Source: Candidatus Ruania gallistercoris (GTDB taxonomy: Bacteria; Actinomycetota; Actinomycetes; Actinomycetales; Beutenbergiaceae). From it: DNA of 64,000 bases. Positions 26,743 to 36,014 of the stretch are shown here, piece by piece; the first letter of the stretch is position 1; every line of letters starts with the position of its first letter. The DNA lies in assembly GCA_019116305.1 (NCBI GenBank), contig DXBY01000078.1, positions 1 to 64,000 on the forward strand, read 5' to 3'. Both the position numbers and the translations under genes were made by a program. Under the pieces are notes generated by a model. That model saw only the letters and a program-made list of their open reading frames with translations, ran no database searches and was not told where the DNA came from.

Positions 26743-28209
26743 TCACGGGTGGAGGGAACCCTCGCCCGACCGGATGTGGCCCAGGTAGGGGCGGTCACCG
26801 ATCACGGTGACGTCGGTGGGTCGGTTGGAGTCGTCGATGCGGTAGATGCCCTCGTCGGCCACGAAGAACACCGGCGCCTCGGGGTAGGTCAGCTCCTCGG
26901 CCAGCGGCTCCTTGTCCGTCCAGGCGAAGAACGTGCGGCCGAACGTGTCGAGGTCCTTGCGGCCGAAGATGCTCAGGTCGCCGGCGGTGAGCGGGCTCTG
27001 GATCGACCAGTGCTCGCCGTGCTCGGCCCAGATCGCCCGGTCGCTGAGCAGCACCGACTGCCGCTGGCGGGGTGCGAAGACCTCGTCCCAGAATGCGGTC
27101 GGGGTGTCCTGATGGCGCACCAGGAACATCAGGTCGTGGGCGTGCCAGGCGGTACTCGGGGCGACATCGGCCTCGTTGTGCCAGCCGGTGGCCGAGGCAA
27201 AGTAGCCGGCTGGGCTCTGGTACGCCGCGTAGGTGCGCAAGCACTGCTCCAGGAAGTCGGACAGCTCGGGGTCGTCCCGGTCAGCGAGCAGCTCGTCCAT
27301 CCCGTACAGGGACAGGCCCATCCCGGCGATGAGCATCGGCGTGCTGGTCCGACGCCGGAACTCACCGCGCACGTACCAGTACCGGTGGAACCGGGTCTGC
27401 CCACGTTCGTCCCCCCAGGCCGAGCGGACCACGTGCCGGGCGATCCCGAACGCCTCCTCGCGAAGGTCCGGGCGGTCGAATCGCCGCGCACCGAGCACCA
27501 GCGGCACGATCATCAGTCCGTAGTACTCGGCCGGTTCCAGGATCCCGCCCTCGGCCCGGTCAGCGGGTTGCCGGTAGGTGGCCACACAGTCGGCATCGGG
27601 CACACCGGACAGATGGGCCAGCTGCACCAGGGAGTCCAGGTCGTCCTCGAGCTCGTCGGCGTAGACCGGGTCCTCGGACAGCTCGGTATAGCGCAGCTTG
27701 GCCCACACCCGGGCGTACTCCTGGTTGACCGTGCCCTCCGGACTCGGCCGGCCGCCACCGTAGCGGCGGCAGGCGTCCAGGTTGCGGCGCACAGCGGCGA
27801 GGATCTCGGTGACCTCGGCCGCCGGGAGCAGGTCACCGGCCACGCGCAGCCCCTCGAGCAGGCCGAGGCAGCCGGCCATGTTGTGGATCAGCCCGGAAGT
27901 GGCCGACTCTCCCACCTGGAACCCGATGTGCCGGAACTGCCCGTCCGGCTGCACTCTCCTGGCCTGGAAGAGCATCATCGAGCGCCACAGCACCTTCGCC
28001 CGGTCGTCCGGCCGGCGGGCCAGCGCCGTGGCGAAGCCGGCGAGCGCCGGTGCAGCAAACGCCTGGTGGCCGCTGGTGAAGTCCTGGAAGGTTGCCGGGT
28101 TCGTGCCCCACACGCTGTGGTTGTGGAAACCGTGGAGCGCTCCGTCCTCGCCCACCCAGCTACGCAGCCATCCGGCCAGCGCTGCCACGTCGGGAACTGC
28201 TGTGCTCAT
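26743..28209 (-). CDS. Unknown protein, possible (alpha/alpha)6-barrel sugar enzyme
   Basis: 488 residues with no signal peptide, so cytosolic. The sequence is helical and Trp/His/Tyr-rich, with several Asp/Glu/His-containing loops (GFHNHSVWGTNP, TSGHQAFAAPAL, FRHIGFQVGESATSGL, GWHNEADVAPSTAWHAHDLM). This looks like the (alpha/alpha)6-barrel architecture of unsaturated glucuronyl hydrolases or related glycoside enzymes, but I cannot assign a family. It overlaps the aldo/keto reductase gene (ATGA) and precedes the importer genes, so a role in processing the imported sugar is likely. Confidence 0.7.
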   Translation of the reverse strand: MSTAVPDVAALAGWLRSWVGEDGALHGFHNHSVWGTNPATFQDFTSGHQAFAAPALAGFATALARRPDDRAKVLWRSMMLFQARRVQPDGQFRHIGFQVGESATSGLIHNMAGCLGLLEGLRVAGDLLPAAEVTEILAAVRRNLDACRRYGGGRPSPEGTVNQEYARVWAKLRYTELSEDPVYADELEDDLDSLVQLAHLSGVPDADCVATYRQPADRAEGGILEPAEYYGLMIVPLVLGARRFDRPDLREEAFGIARHVVRSAWGDERGQTRFHRYWYVRGEFRRRTSTPMLIAGMGLSLYGMDELLADRDDPELSDFLEQCLRTYAAYQSPAGYFASATGWHNEADVAPSTAWHAHDLMFLVRHQDTPTAFWDEVFAPRQRQSVLLSDRAIWAEHGEHWSIQSPLTAGDLSIFGRKDLDTFGRTFFAWTDKEPLAEELTYPEAPVFFVADEGIYRIDDSNRPTDVTVIGDRPYLGHIRSGEGSLHP

Positions 28210-29210
28210 CTCGTCCTCGCCTGTGTCACGGGGAGCCGGACCAGACCGCGGCGGTCCAGCTCGGCCCAGAGTGTCTCCGGCACCTGGGACCGGATCCGGT
28301 CCACGTTCGTGGCCACGTGTGCGCCGGTCCGCATCCCGAGCACCACCGAGGCCACCGGGGCGAACTGCAGCGGGTACTGCACGGCCAGGTCGGGCAGGGT
28401 CAGTGCGTACTGCTCGGCGATCTCGGCGATCTGCTCGGCTCGGCGGCGCAGGTCCTGCGGTGCCTGCTGGTAGTCGTACCGGGCATCGGCGGGCGGTCGG
28501 GGCCGGGAGAGCAGCCCGGAGTTGTACACCCCGGCCGCCACCACTGCGACTCCGCGCTCCTCAGCAGCGGGCAGCAGCTCAGTCCGGGCCTCGGGGTCGA
28601 GCAGGGTGAGCCGGCCGGCGCACATCACCAGGTCCACATCGGTCTCCCGGATGAACCGGGCGAGCATACGTGCCTGGTTCATCCCCACGCCGACGGCGGA
28701 GATCACCCCTTCCTCGCGCAGCTCCAGCAGTGCCTCGATCGCCGTGGTCGAGGCGTCCCGCCAGTGGTCGTCCGGGTCGTGCAGGTAGACGATGTCCACC
28801 CGGTCCACACCGAGCCGCTCCAGGCTGCCGGCGAGCGAGCGCCGCACCCCGTCGGCAGAGAAGTCCCAGCCCCGGGTGTGCGTCGCCGGGACGTCGAACC
28901 CGTGCTCGTCGCGCAGGTGGGCACGCTCCGGGGTGGGCACCAGGTCACGTCCCACCTTGGTGGAGAGCACGTAGTCCTGCCGGGGCCGGGCCGCCAGAGC
29001 CGCACCGAGGCGGCGTTCGGACAGGCCGAGACCGTAGTGCGGGGCGGTGTCGAAGTACCGGATCCCGGCGTTCCAGGCCGCGTCGACGGCGTCGGTCGCC
29101 ACCTCGTCGGAGATCGCCTGGTTCAGGTTGCCCAGCTGGGCCGCGCCGTAGCCGAGACGGGTCAGCAGTGTCCCGGTGCGCAGCCGGGTCCGGATACCGG
29201 GGTCGCTCAT
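28206..29210 (-). CDS. Aldo/keto reductase, aldose 1-dehydrogenase-like
   Basis: 334 residues from ATG 29210. LGYGAAQLGNL, FDTAPHYGLGLSERRLG with the catalytic Asp/Tyr, STKVGRDLV with the Lys, and DIVYLHDPDDHW with the His place it with L-fucose / D-threo-aldose dehydrogenases. Those oxidise free aldoses at C1 with NAD(P). Overlaps of 4 bp (ATGA) with both neighbours show tight coupling. Confidence 0.85.
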   Translation of the reverse strand: MSDPGIRTRLRTGTLLTRLGYGAAQLGNLNQAISDEVATDAVDAAWNAGIRYFDTAPHYGLGLSERRLGAALAARPRQDYVLSTKVGRDLVPTPERAHLRDEHGFDVPATHTRGWDFSADGVRRSLAGSLERLGVDRVDIVYLHDPDDHWRDASTTAIEALLELREEGVISAVGVGMNQARMLARFIRETDVDLVMCAGRLTLLDPEARTELLPAAEERGVAVVAAGVYNSGLLSRPRPPADARYDYQQAPQDLRRRAEQIAEIAEQYALTLPDLAVQYPLQFAPVASVVLGMRTGAHVATNVDRIRSQVPETLWAELDRRGLVRLPVTQARTR

Positions 29211-30190
29211 CCCAGCTCCTCGGGATGGTGCACCGGCTCGTCCCGGACGAAGCGTTCCACGTCCTGTACCACCTGCAGACCGATCCGGTGCAGTTCGGTG
29301 CCCATCGAGCCGGCGATGTGCGGGGTGAGGACGACGTTCGGCAGCCGCCACAGCTCGCTGGTGGAGGCGGGCGGCTCCGGGTCGGTCACATCCAGGACCG
29401 CCTCCAGCCGGCCCCGGCGCAGCTCCGCCAGCAGCGCTGCCTCATCGACGACGGCTCCGCGGGCGGTGTTGATCACCGTGGCCCCGTCCGGCAGGAGCGC
29501 GAGGATGCGGGCGTCGATCTGCCCGGTGGTGGCAGCGGTGAGCGGCTGGTGCAGGGAGAGCACATGGCTGGCGGCCGCCACCTCCTCCAGGGTGCCGGTG
29601 CGCACGCCCAGGTCCACTGCCTCGCCCTCGGTGAGCATCGGGTCGTAGACGATCACCTCGAGGTCGAACGGGCGGAGCAGCTCGATCACCAGGCGGCCGA
29701 CCTGGGAGGCACCGACGATCCCGACCACCCGTCGGTAGTTGCCAACCCCGGGCCGCGGTGCCGGCTTGTGCCGGAGCACGGAAAAGTCCCCGATAGCCGC
29801 TCGGGTCGCCTTGTTCGCCAACAGGATCATCGCCAGGGTGTACTCGGCCACCGGCACCGCGTTCGCAGCCCGGGCGTTGGCGGCCACCACACCGCGAGCC
29901 GACAGCTTCTCCGGGTCGGCCAAGCAGGTGCGGGCCACACCACCGGCATAGAACACCCCGCGCAGTGCCGGCACCAGACCGCTGTCCACTCGCGGAGCGC
30001 CCCACCCTGCAATCAGCACCTCGGCCTTGGCCAACCGGTCCCGGGCCTCCGGCGAGTCGGTCTCGGTGAGCACCGTACCCACCTCCACCCGGACGGAGCT
30101 GGCCAGTCGTCCCCACAGGTGCGGAGGGAAGATCTCCTCCGCCAGGCTCGGCTCACCGAAAGCGAGCACGGCACGGGGTCGCCGGTCCAT
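29207..30190 (-). CDS. D-isomer specific 2-hydroxyacid dehydrogenase
   Basis: 327 residues. NAD-binding motif GIVGASQVGRLVIELLRPF, catalytic Arg in NTARGAVVDE, Glu near DVTDPEPP and His in LTPHIAGS. ATG 30190 has GGGAGG nine bases upstream. It may reduce or oxidise a keto/hydroxy acid produced in the pathway; substrate not predictable. Confidence 0.85.
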   Translation of the reverse strand: MDRRPRAVLAFGEPSLAEEIFPPHLWGRLASSVRVEVGTVLTETDSPEARDRLAKAEVLIAGWGAPRVDSGLVPALRGVFYAGGVARTCLADPEKLSARGVVAANARAANAVPVAEYTLAMILLANKATRAAIGDFSVLRHKPAPRPGVGNYRRVVGIVGASQVGRLVIELLRPFDLEVIVYDPMLTEGEAVDLGVRTGTLEEVAAASHVLSLHQPLTAATTGQIDARILALLPDGATVINTARGAVVDEAALLAELRRGRLEAVLDVTDPEPPASTSELWRLPNVVLTPHIAGSMGTELHRIGLQVVQDVERFVRDEPVHHPEELG

Positions 30191-30218
30191 CACAACCTCC
30201 CTGGGTGACAGTGCGACA

Positions 30219-31373
30219 TCAGCCGACCCGCGCATCCCGGCGCTGCGCGAGCTGCAGGCCGGCGTCGGCAGAGCGGACATGCGGTCCCGCGGGCACCTCC
30301 CACGCCCCGGTGGCGGTGCGTGCCTCGATCGCTGCCTCGTCCACCTCGATGCCGAGCCCGGGGGCGTCACCGAGCACCAGCCCGCCGTCCTCGATCTCCT
30401 GGTCGACCCGCAGGCCCACCGGCGAGTGCAGGTTCTGCAGCTCGGTGCTCAGGTGGTTCGGCACTGCGGCAGCGGCATGGGCGACCGGGTTGGTGTTGTA
30501 GGCGACCGGGCTGACCGGCAGATCCCGGCCGAGGGCGAGCACGGCAACCCGGAGGAAGTGCGTGATCCCCCAGACGCTCCCGGTCTGCACCACCTCGACC
30601 GCATCGCCGTCCAGCAGGGCCCGGTACTGCTCGAGACCGGTGAGGTTCTCGCCGGTGGCGACCGCCGCCGACGCCGCCCGGGCCACGGCGCGATGCCCGG
30701 GGACGTCCCACCGGCGCACCGGCTCCTCGATCCAGGTCAGCTCCGCACCCTCGTCCACCCGACGGGCCAGGCGCACGGCCTGGTGGCGGCCCCAGCTCTC
30801 GTTGACGTCGTACATCATCGCCGGCTGGTCGCTGTTCGCCCGGAGCACCTCGCGCACGGCGGCGATCCGTTGCAAGTCTCTGTCGACGTCCACCCCGCCC
30901 TTGACCTTGGCGCCGGTGAATCCGCGGTCGGCCCAGTGCTGGTAGAGCGCCACCAGGTCGGCGTCGGAGAGCGCGTAGTCCAGCCCCGAGGCATATCCGG
31001 GCACGAACCGGTCGGCGGCACCGAGCGTGCGCCAGAGCGGTTCGTCGGCCGCTTTGGCCTTGAGGTCCCAGAGCGCCATGTCCAGGGCACCGATCGTGGC
31101 GAACGTCGCCCCGCCGTGCCCGGTCTTGAACACCCGGGCGAGCATCCGGTCATACAGCGCGAAGGTGGCGCGCGGGTCCTGGCCCTCAAGCGCGGGGAAG
31201 AGTCGGTCCACCTCGGCATGACCACCGAGTCCGACGCCGGTGAGCCCCGCATCGGTCTCCAGCAGTACGAGCGGGACCTCGGTCACCCCGTCGGCCACCA
31301 CACCATTGACGTCACCGACCGGTCGCCCCCAGTCGTGCACCGTGGTCAGGGTGCGGTATCCGATAATGCGCAT
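30219..31373 (-). CDS. Enolase-superfamily sugar-acid dehydratase
   Basis: 384 residues, mandelate racemase subgroup. Visible active-site parts: K156-x-K158 (GAKVKGG), metal ligands D189 with N191 (YDVNESWG), E216/E217 (WIEEPV) and E242 (TGENLTG). The proton-abstracting KxK resembles galactarate/talarate or other acid-sugar dehydratases. Expected reaction: dehydration of an aldonate or aldarate to a 2-keto-3-deoxy acid. First gene of the minus-strand catabolic operon, divergent from the FadR-type regulator. Confidence 0.85.
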   Translation of the reverse strand: MRIIGYRTLTTVHDWGRPVGDVNGVVADGVTEVPLVLLETDAGLTGVGLGGHAEVDRLFPALEGQDPRATFALYDRMLARVFKTGHGGATFATIGALDMALWDLKAKAADEPLWRTLGAADRFVPGYASGLDYALSDADLVALYQHWADRGFTGAKVKGGVDVDRDLQRIAAVREVLRANSDQPAMMYDVNESWGRHQAVRLARRVDEGAELTWIEEPVRRWDVPGHRAVARAASAAVATGENLTGLEQYRALLDGDAVEVVQTGSVWGITHFLRVAVLALGRDLPVSPVAYNTNPVAHAAAAVPNHLSTELQNLHSPVGLRVDQEIEDGGLVLGDAPGLGIEVDEAAIEARTATGAWEVPAGPHVRSADAGLQLAQRRDARVG

Positions 31374-31455
31374 GGTGTGCGTTCTTCTCCTGTCTCGGCG
31401 TCGAGGCAGAAGGCCCCGGTGCCCGAACCAGCGTCTCTCTCAGCGCTCGTCACTT

Positions 31456-31469
31456 GTCACTTATGATAC
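31456..31469. promoter_or_regulatory. Candidate operator B of the sugar cluster
   Basis: GTCACTTATGATAC, 12/14 identical to site A at 26716-26729. It sits in an AT-rich island of the 184-bp gap between the dehydratase and regulator genes, next to the palindrome GTTATAAC (31472-31479). On the dehydratase strand it contains TATCAT, a fair -10 box; on the regulator strand TATAAC follows. This is where a divergent autoregulator would be expected to bind. Confidence 0.45.
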
Positions 31470-31557
31470 GAGTTATAACAGTACCACGGTCGGCTACCCT
31501 GGGAGTTCCCTCGGGCGCGGTCGCCCGGTCAGAGGTCGAGTGCGATTGGCGAATCAG

Positions 31558-32307
31558 ATGGAGTCCACACCGGTGCGTCCCCCCGCGGTACCGCTGCCCC
31601 ACCGGCACCGCCCTCCGCTGTCCGAGGCAGTGATCCGAAGCCTGGTCACCGAGATCGTGGTCGGCACCTACCCGCCCGGCTCACCACTACCCACCGCCGG
31701 AGTCCTCGGCGAGCACTACCAGGTGAGTCGGACGGTGATCCGGGAGGCCACCACCTCGTTGACCGAGAAGGGACTCGTGGCCACCCGGCAGGGCTGGGGC
31801 ACAGTGGTCCTGGACGAAGGCCAGTGGAGCCTGCTCGACCCGATGGTCCTGGACGCGCTCTTCCAACGCGAGGACCGGCTGGTCTACCTGGACAACCTGA
31901 TCGAGATCCGCGCGCTGCTGGAGTGCGCGATGGCGTCCCGGGCCGCGGACCGGATCGATGACGAGGGCCGCCGGGAGCTGCGCGGCGCCGTCGAGCGGCT
32001 CGCCGCACTGCGCGAGGACCCGGACGGCTACTCCCAGGCGGACATCGAGTTCCACGAGTGCATCCACCAGATCTCCGCGGACGCGTTCGGGCGTGCCATC
32101 GTGAAGGGCATCCAGGACAAGGCCGTCCGTTCTCCGCAGTACCGCGGACGCCCCGGCGAGGAGGAGATGGCGATCACGCACAGCCAACACACCAAGATCG
32201 CCGAGGCAATCCTCGCCGAGGACGGCGACGCTGCCGCAGCCGCGATGCGCGAGCACATCACCTCCTCCTGGCAGCGGCGCCGCCCGGACGCCGACGACAC
32301 CCCCTGA
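31558..32307 (+). CDS. FadR-type GntR-family regulator
   Basis: 249 residues. Winged helix (EIVVGTYPPGSPLPTAGVLGE, VSRTVIREATTSLTEKGLVATRQGWGT) and the all-helical FCD domain with probable metal/ligand residues (EFHECIHQ, HTKIAEAI, MREHI). Relatives respond to sugar acids or other organic acids. ATG 31558 is the first clear start; GTG 31540 in frame with AGAGG upstream is an alternative. Likely controls the divergent catabolic operon and the importer. Confidence 0.85.
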   Translation: MESTPVRPPAVPLPHRHRPPLSEAVIRSLVTEIVVGTYPPGSPLPTAGVLGEHYQVSRTVIREATTSLTEKGLVATRQGWGTVVLDEGQWSLLDPMVLDALFQREDRLVYLDNLIEIRALLECAMASRAADRIDDEGRRELRGAVERLAALREDPDGYSQADIEFHECIHQISADAFGRAIVKGIQDKAVRSPQYRGRPGEEEMAITHSQHTKIAEAILAEDGDAAAAAMREHITSSWQRRRPDADDTP

Positions 32308-32437
32308 CGACGGAGCCCCGTCCGGGCTGAGCCCTGGGCCGACCCGCGCCATCGCGCACGCCACGACGCCCCGCACCCGATCCAGATGGCCTGCCACAGG
32401 CGGGACATCGGCACCGCACCCTCCGCCGTCGTCAGCG

Positions 32438-32463
32438 AGCACATGTGATATGTGTTAAGTGCT
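32438..32463. promoter_or_regulatory. 26-bp imperfect palindrome before the beta-helix gene
   Basis: AGCAC (32438-32442) and GTGCT (32459-32463) frame CACAT-N5-ATGTG, with an AT-rich TTAA, 62 bp upstream of the start codon of the secreted beta-helix protein. The AT-content stands out in the otherwise GC-rich 217-bp gap (32308-32524). It may be an operator; the binding protein is unknown and the motif differs from sites A and B. Confidence 0.35.
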
Positions 32464-32524
32464 ACCTGTCCGATCAGGCTCGTGGCGGTGCTGCCGCCAC
32501 CACACATTGGGAGAGAGCTCGACG

Positions 32525-35500
32525 ATGAGAACACGACAGCGGCTCCGCATCGCGGCGCTGACGCTGGCCCTGGGGTTGACCGCACCGCTGGTCAGCACCG
32601 GCGGCACGGCCACTGCAGAGGCCACCACCGGCACCGGGCCGGTGGTCTACGTGGCCACCGACGGCGACGATGCCAACCCCGGCACCCTGGCCGAACCCTT
32701 CGCCACCATCACCGCCGCACGGGACGCCCTCGCCGGGCGCACGAGTGCGGAGGAGGTGGGTACTGTATGGATCCGCGGCGGCCAGTACACCCTGAACGAG
32801 GCGATCACCCTCTCCGGTGAGGAGAACTCCTGGGTCACCTACGGTGCCTACCGCGGCGAGGACGTCCACCTCACCGGCGCACACCACCTGCCTACTGAGG
32901 ACTGGGACCGGCTCGGTGACCTCAGCGAGGACGAGCTGTCCCAGACCGCACTCTCCTCCCACTCCCGCCTACCGGAGAACGTCCGCGACGACGTCTGGGT
33001 CTACGACCTGGGCGAAGCCGACGTGAACCCCGGCACCCTGTACAAGAACGGCTTCAACTGGGTGCCGCAGCCGTTCGCGCCCGAACTGACCGTGGACGGC
33101 GGACTGCAGACCCTCGCCCAGTACCCGAACGAGGGCGACTGCAGCACCACCGAGACCGAGTGCCACCTGTGGGGTACCGGGGACAAGTGGGGCGCCGACG
33201 GCACCGAGGACCTGATCCAGGTAGACCTCGACGAGCGTTTCGGGCTCCAGGACGACTGGCAGACCAGTGGCACCACGCCCCGCTCGCAGTTCGAGGACAA
33301 GAAGCAGACCCGCGAGGACCCGGACACCTGGAGCCTGGAGGAGATGTACCGGATGACGCCCTCGATCTTCGAGGTCGGCGGCCGCCTCCTGGACGGTGAC
33401 CGGTACCAGACCTGGGCCCCGGAGACGGTGCCGACCGTCGAGGATGCCGGCACCCGCGGGTTCGACGAGTACTCCGACATCCCGGTGCAGGCCGACCCCG
33501 CCTGGATCGAGGACATCGACAACTCCCAGTACGAGACCGAGGGCTGGCTGTCGGGCTACCTGGGCAACAACTACGCGGTCGACATGGTGCGCATCCTGTC
33601 CTGGGACGGCACCACGATGTACACGAAGTACCCGTCGATGTATATCCCGCAGGACGAGTGGACGAAGGTCACCGCGATCAACATCCTCTCCGAGCTGGAC
33701 GTGGCCGGGGAGTACTACATCGACCGTTACGACGGTAACGACGTGCTCTACTACCTGCCCGAAGACGGCACGATCGAGGGGCACGACATCTCCCTGTCCA
33801 CCTTCGACGACAACTTCTTCCGGCTGGAGGGCACCAGTGGTGTGACTCTGCGCGGCCTGACCATGACCGACTCGCTCACCTCCGGGGTCCAGCTCCTGGA
33901 CGCCCACGACACCCTGGTCGACGGGGTGGAGATCGCGAACGTGAGCATGGACGCCGTCCGGATCGGTGAGACCACCGAGTCGATCACGGCGATGCCCGAC
34001 TACGAGGCAGTCCGGGGTGGCACCGGCAACGTGGTACAGAACTCCTACCTGCACGACCTCGGTGGCGGTGGGGTGCTGCTCGGCGGCGGTGACCGGGACA
34101 CGCTGGAGCCTGGCAACAACGTCGCCCGGCACAACGAGATCGCGCGGTTCTCCCGGTTGGCGACCTACACCCCGGCCGGCTACCTGTACGGCGTCGGGAA
34201 CACCTTCGAGTACAACGAGGTCTACGACGCACCGCACATGGCGATCCAGATCATGGGCAACGACATGCAGATCACCAACAACTACTTCCACGATCTCGTG
34301 CTGAACGCGGGTGACCAGGGCGTGATCTACACCGGCCGGGACTACACCTACCTGGGCAACGAGGTGGCCTACAACCTGTTCGAGGGCATCGGCGGTTCGA
34401 ACGATGCGTTCTACATGGACGACGGTGCCTCCGGGATGAGGTTCCACCACAACGTGGTCAAGGACGCGCACTCCGGTCTGTACTTCCAGTCCGGGCACAG
34501 CAACACCGCGAACGACAATGTGTTCATCAACGTCGGGCGGACCGGTCATGACCGCCAGTACGCCCTGGACGGGGAACCGGGTCTGCCGGTCTCGAACGCC
34601 TGGGTGGTGCACAGCAGGTTCAACGCCTTCCTCGACGTGCGCGAGGGAGAGAAGTACTCCGCCACCCCGGAGATCGTCCAGACCTGGCACGATCACTACA
34701 CCAGCGGGGAGCACTCCTACACCGACGGCGAACCCATCCTGTTCCCGGAGATCGAGGACTGGTACATCCCGCGGGTGAGCGAGACCGGCGAGGAGTGCCT
34801 GCCGGAGGACTACGCCGTCGATGCGACCAACGGCTGCAGCCGGGCCACGGTGTGGGAGGACCCGAACTCGCTCTATGTGCCGGCGCGGGTGGAGATCGAC
34901 CACTCGGTGATCATCGACGGCGGCGAGTACGCACCCAGTACGGCCCACTTCAGCGAGCCGGCGGCGGAGTACACGCTGTCCACCTGGTCCGAGAAGATCA
35001 ACACCAACCTGGTGCAGCCGGAGAGCACCGAGGCTGCCGGGTTCGACCTGGACACGATGCAGTTCACCGAAGCCGGACAGGTCGCCGAGAGCTTCGGCAC
35101 CGAGTGGGTCCAGACCTGGAACTCGCTGGTCTCCCGCGACGGCATCGGCCGACCGGAGGCCGGCGATGCCACCGAGCTGTGGCAGACGGTCTCCCAGGCG
35201 GAAGAGGTGCTCGCCACCGACCCGGACGAGGACACGGCCGCCCTGGAGGAGGCCCTGAGCCACGCGATCGAGGTCGGCGGGCGCACCGATGCCGGTCAGG
35301 CGGAGATCGACGAGGCTGTGCAGGCACTGCGTGCAGAGCTCGAGGCACTCCTCCCGCCGGCACCCGGGACCCCGGTGCTCAGCGACGACAACGCCCATGA
35401 TGGTCTGCGCGGCAGCGCGTACACCGTCACCGCGAACCTGTGGTGGGGGCAGAACGGCACCTCGTTCCGCCTCTTCGAGAACGGTGAACTGATCGCCGAG

Positions 35501-35929
35501 GAAGAGCTGAGTGACGACACCCCGCACGCGCAGGAGGTCCAGGTCCCGATCGAGGGCCGGGCCAACGGTGAGTACACCTACACCTGCGAGCTGGTGAATG
35601 CCGGCGGTGTCACCGAGTGCGAGGCGCACACTGTGGTCGTGGACGCGGCCGCGCCGGGCACACCGGTGCTCAGCCACGACAACTGGGACGGCGACGGGGA
35701 CTTCACTCTGCGCGCCGACCTGTGGTGGGGCACGAACGCGACGTCCTGGACGTTGACCGAGGACGGCGAGCAGATCGACACCGGGGAGCTGACCGACCAC
35801 ACCCCGCGTGCCCAGCAGGTCGAGATCCCGGTCACCGGGGCCGAGTCCGGCTCGCGGACGTACGTGATCACGTTCAGCAACGAGCTCGGCAGCACCGACA
35901 GCGAGGAGCTCACCGTCACGGTCGACTGA
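32525..35929 (+). CDS. Secreted right-handed beta-helix protein, possible polysaccharide lyase
   Basis: 1134 residues from ATG 32525 (GGGAGAG upstream). A Sec signal peptide (RIAALTLALGLTAPLVS) is followed by a DUF1565-like start (VYVATDGDDANPGTLAEPFATI) and a long right-handed parallel beta-helix (about 40-760; repeats such as NVVQNSYLHDLGGGGVLLGG, ITNNYFHDLVLNAGDQGVIY). A helical FIVAR-like segment (about 910-960) and two C-terminal Ig-like domains of about 90 residues follow, both starting PGTPVLS-DN and containing LWWG-N-TS, as in chitinase-associated modules. It probably cleaves or binds an extracellular polysaccharide whose products feed the nearby importer; this link is inference. Confidence 0.8.
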   Translation: MRTRQRLRIAALTLALGLTAPLVSTGGTATAEATTGTGPVVYVATDGDDANPGTLAEPFATITAARDALAGRTSAEEVGTVWIRGGQYTLNEAITLSGEENSWVTYGAYRGEDVHLTGAHHLPTEDWDRLGDLSEDELSQTALSSHSRLPENVRDDVWVYDLGEADVNPGTLYKNGFNWVPQPFAPELTVDGGLQTLAQYPNEGDCSTTETECHLWGTGDKWGADGTEDLIQVDLDERFGLQDDWQTSGTTPRSQFEDKKQTREDPDTWSLEEMYRMTPSIFEVGGRLLDGDRYQTWAPETVPTVEDAGTRGFDEYSDIPVQADPAWIEDIDNSQYETEGWLSGYLGNNYAVDMVRILSWDGTTMYTKYPSMYIPQDEWTKVTAINILSELDVAGEYYIDRYDGNDVLYYLPEDGTIEGHDISLSTFDDNFFRLEGTSGVTLRGLTMTDSLTSGVQLLDAHDTLVDGVEIANVSMDAVRIGETTESITAMPDYEAVRGGTGNVVQNSYLHDLGGGGVLLGGGDRDTLEPGNNVARHNEIARFSRLATYTPAGYLYGVGNTFEYNEVYDAPHMAIQIMGNDMQITNNYFHDLVLNAGDQGVIYTGRDYTYLGNEVAYNLFEGIGGSNDAFYMDDGASGMRFHHNVVKDAHSGLYFQSGHSNTANDNVFINVGRTGHDRQYALDGEPGLPVSNAWVVHSRFNAFLDVREGEKYSATPEIVQTWHDHYTSGEHSYTDGEPILFPEIEDWYIPRVSETGEECLPEDYAVDATNGCSRATVWEDPNSLYVPARVEIDHSVIIDGGEYAPSTAHFSEPAAEYTLSTWSEKINTNLVQPESTEAAGFDLDTMQFTEAGQVAESFGTEWVQTWNSLVSRDGIGRPEAGDATELWQTVSQAEEVLATDPDEDTAALEEALSHAIEVGGRTDAGQAEIDEAVQALRAELEALLPPAPGTPVLSDDNAHDGLRGSAYTVTANLWWGQNGTSFRLFENGELIAEEELSDDTPHAQEVQVPIEGRANGEYTYTCELVNAGGVTECEAHTVVVDAAAPGTPVLSHDNWDGDGDFTLRADLWWGTNATSWTLTEDGEQIDTGELTDHTPRAQQVEIPVTGAESGSRTYVITFSNELGSTDSEELTVTVD

Positions 35930-35939
35930 CCGACCGGCT

Positions 35940-35982
35940 GCGAGCGGCAGGGGAGGCTACGAAAAGCTCCCCTGCCGCTCGC
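35940..35982 (+). terminator. Strong hairpin terminator
   Basis: Sixteen-bp perfect stem (35940-35955 with 35967-35982) and an 11-nt loop, 11 bp after the beta-helix stop codon. No T-run. Confidence 0.75.
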
Positions 35983-36014
35983 GGCCGCCGGCCCGTTGGT
36001 GGCACGATGACGTC

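Noticed and set aside
32969-35800. 943-codon open frame antisense to the beta-helix gene
   Set aside because: Same GC-frame artefact; composition (Val/Asp/His/Gly-rich without motifs) is not protein-like and the sense strand has signal peptide, repeats and domains.
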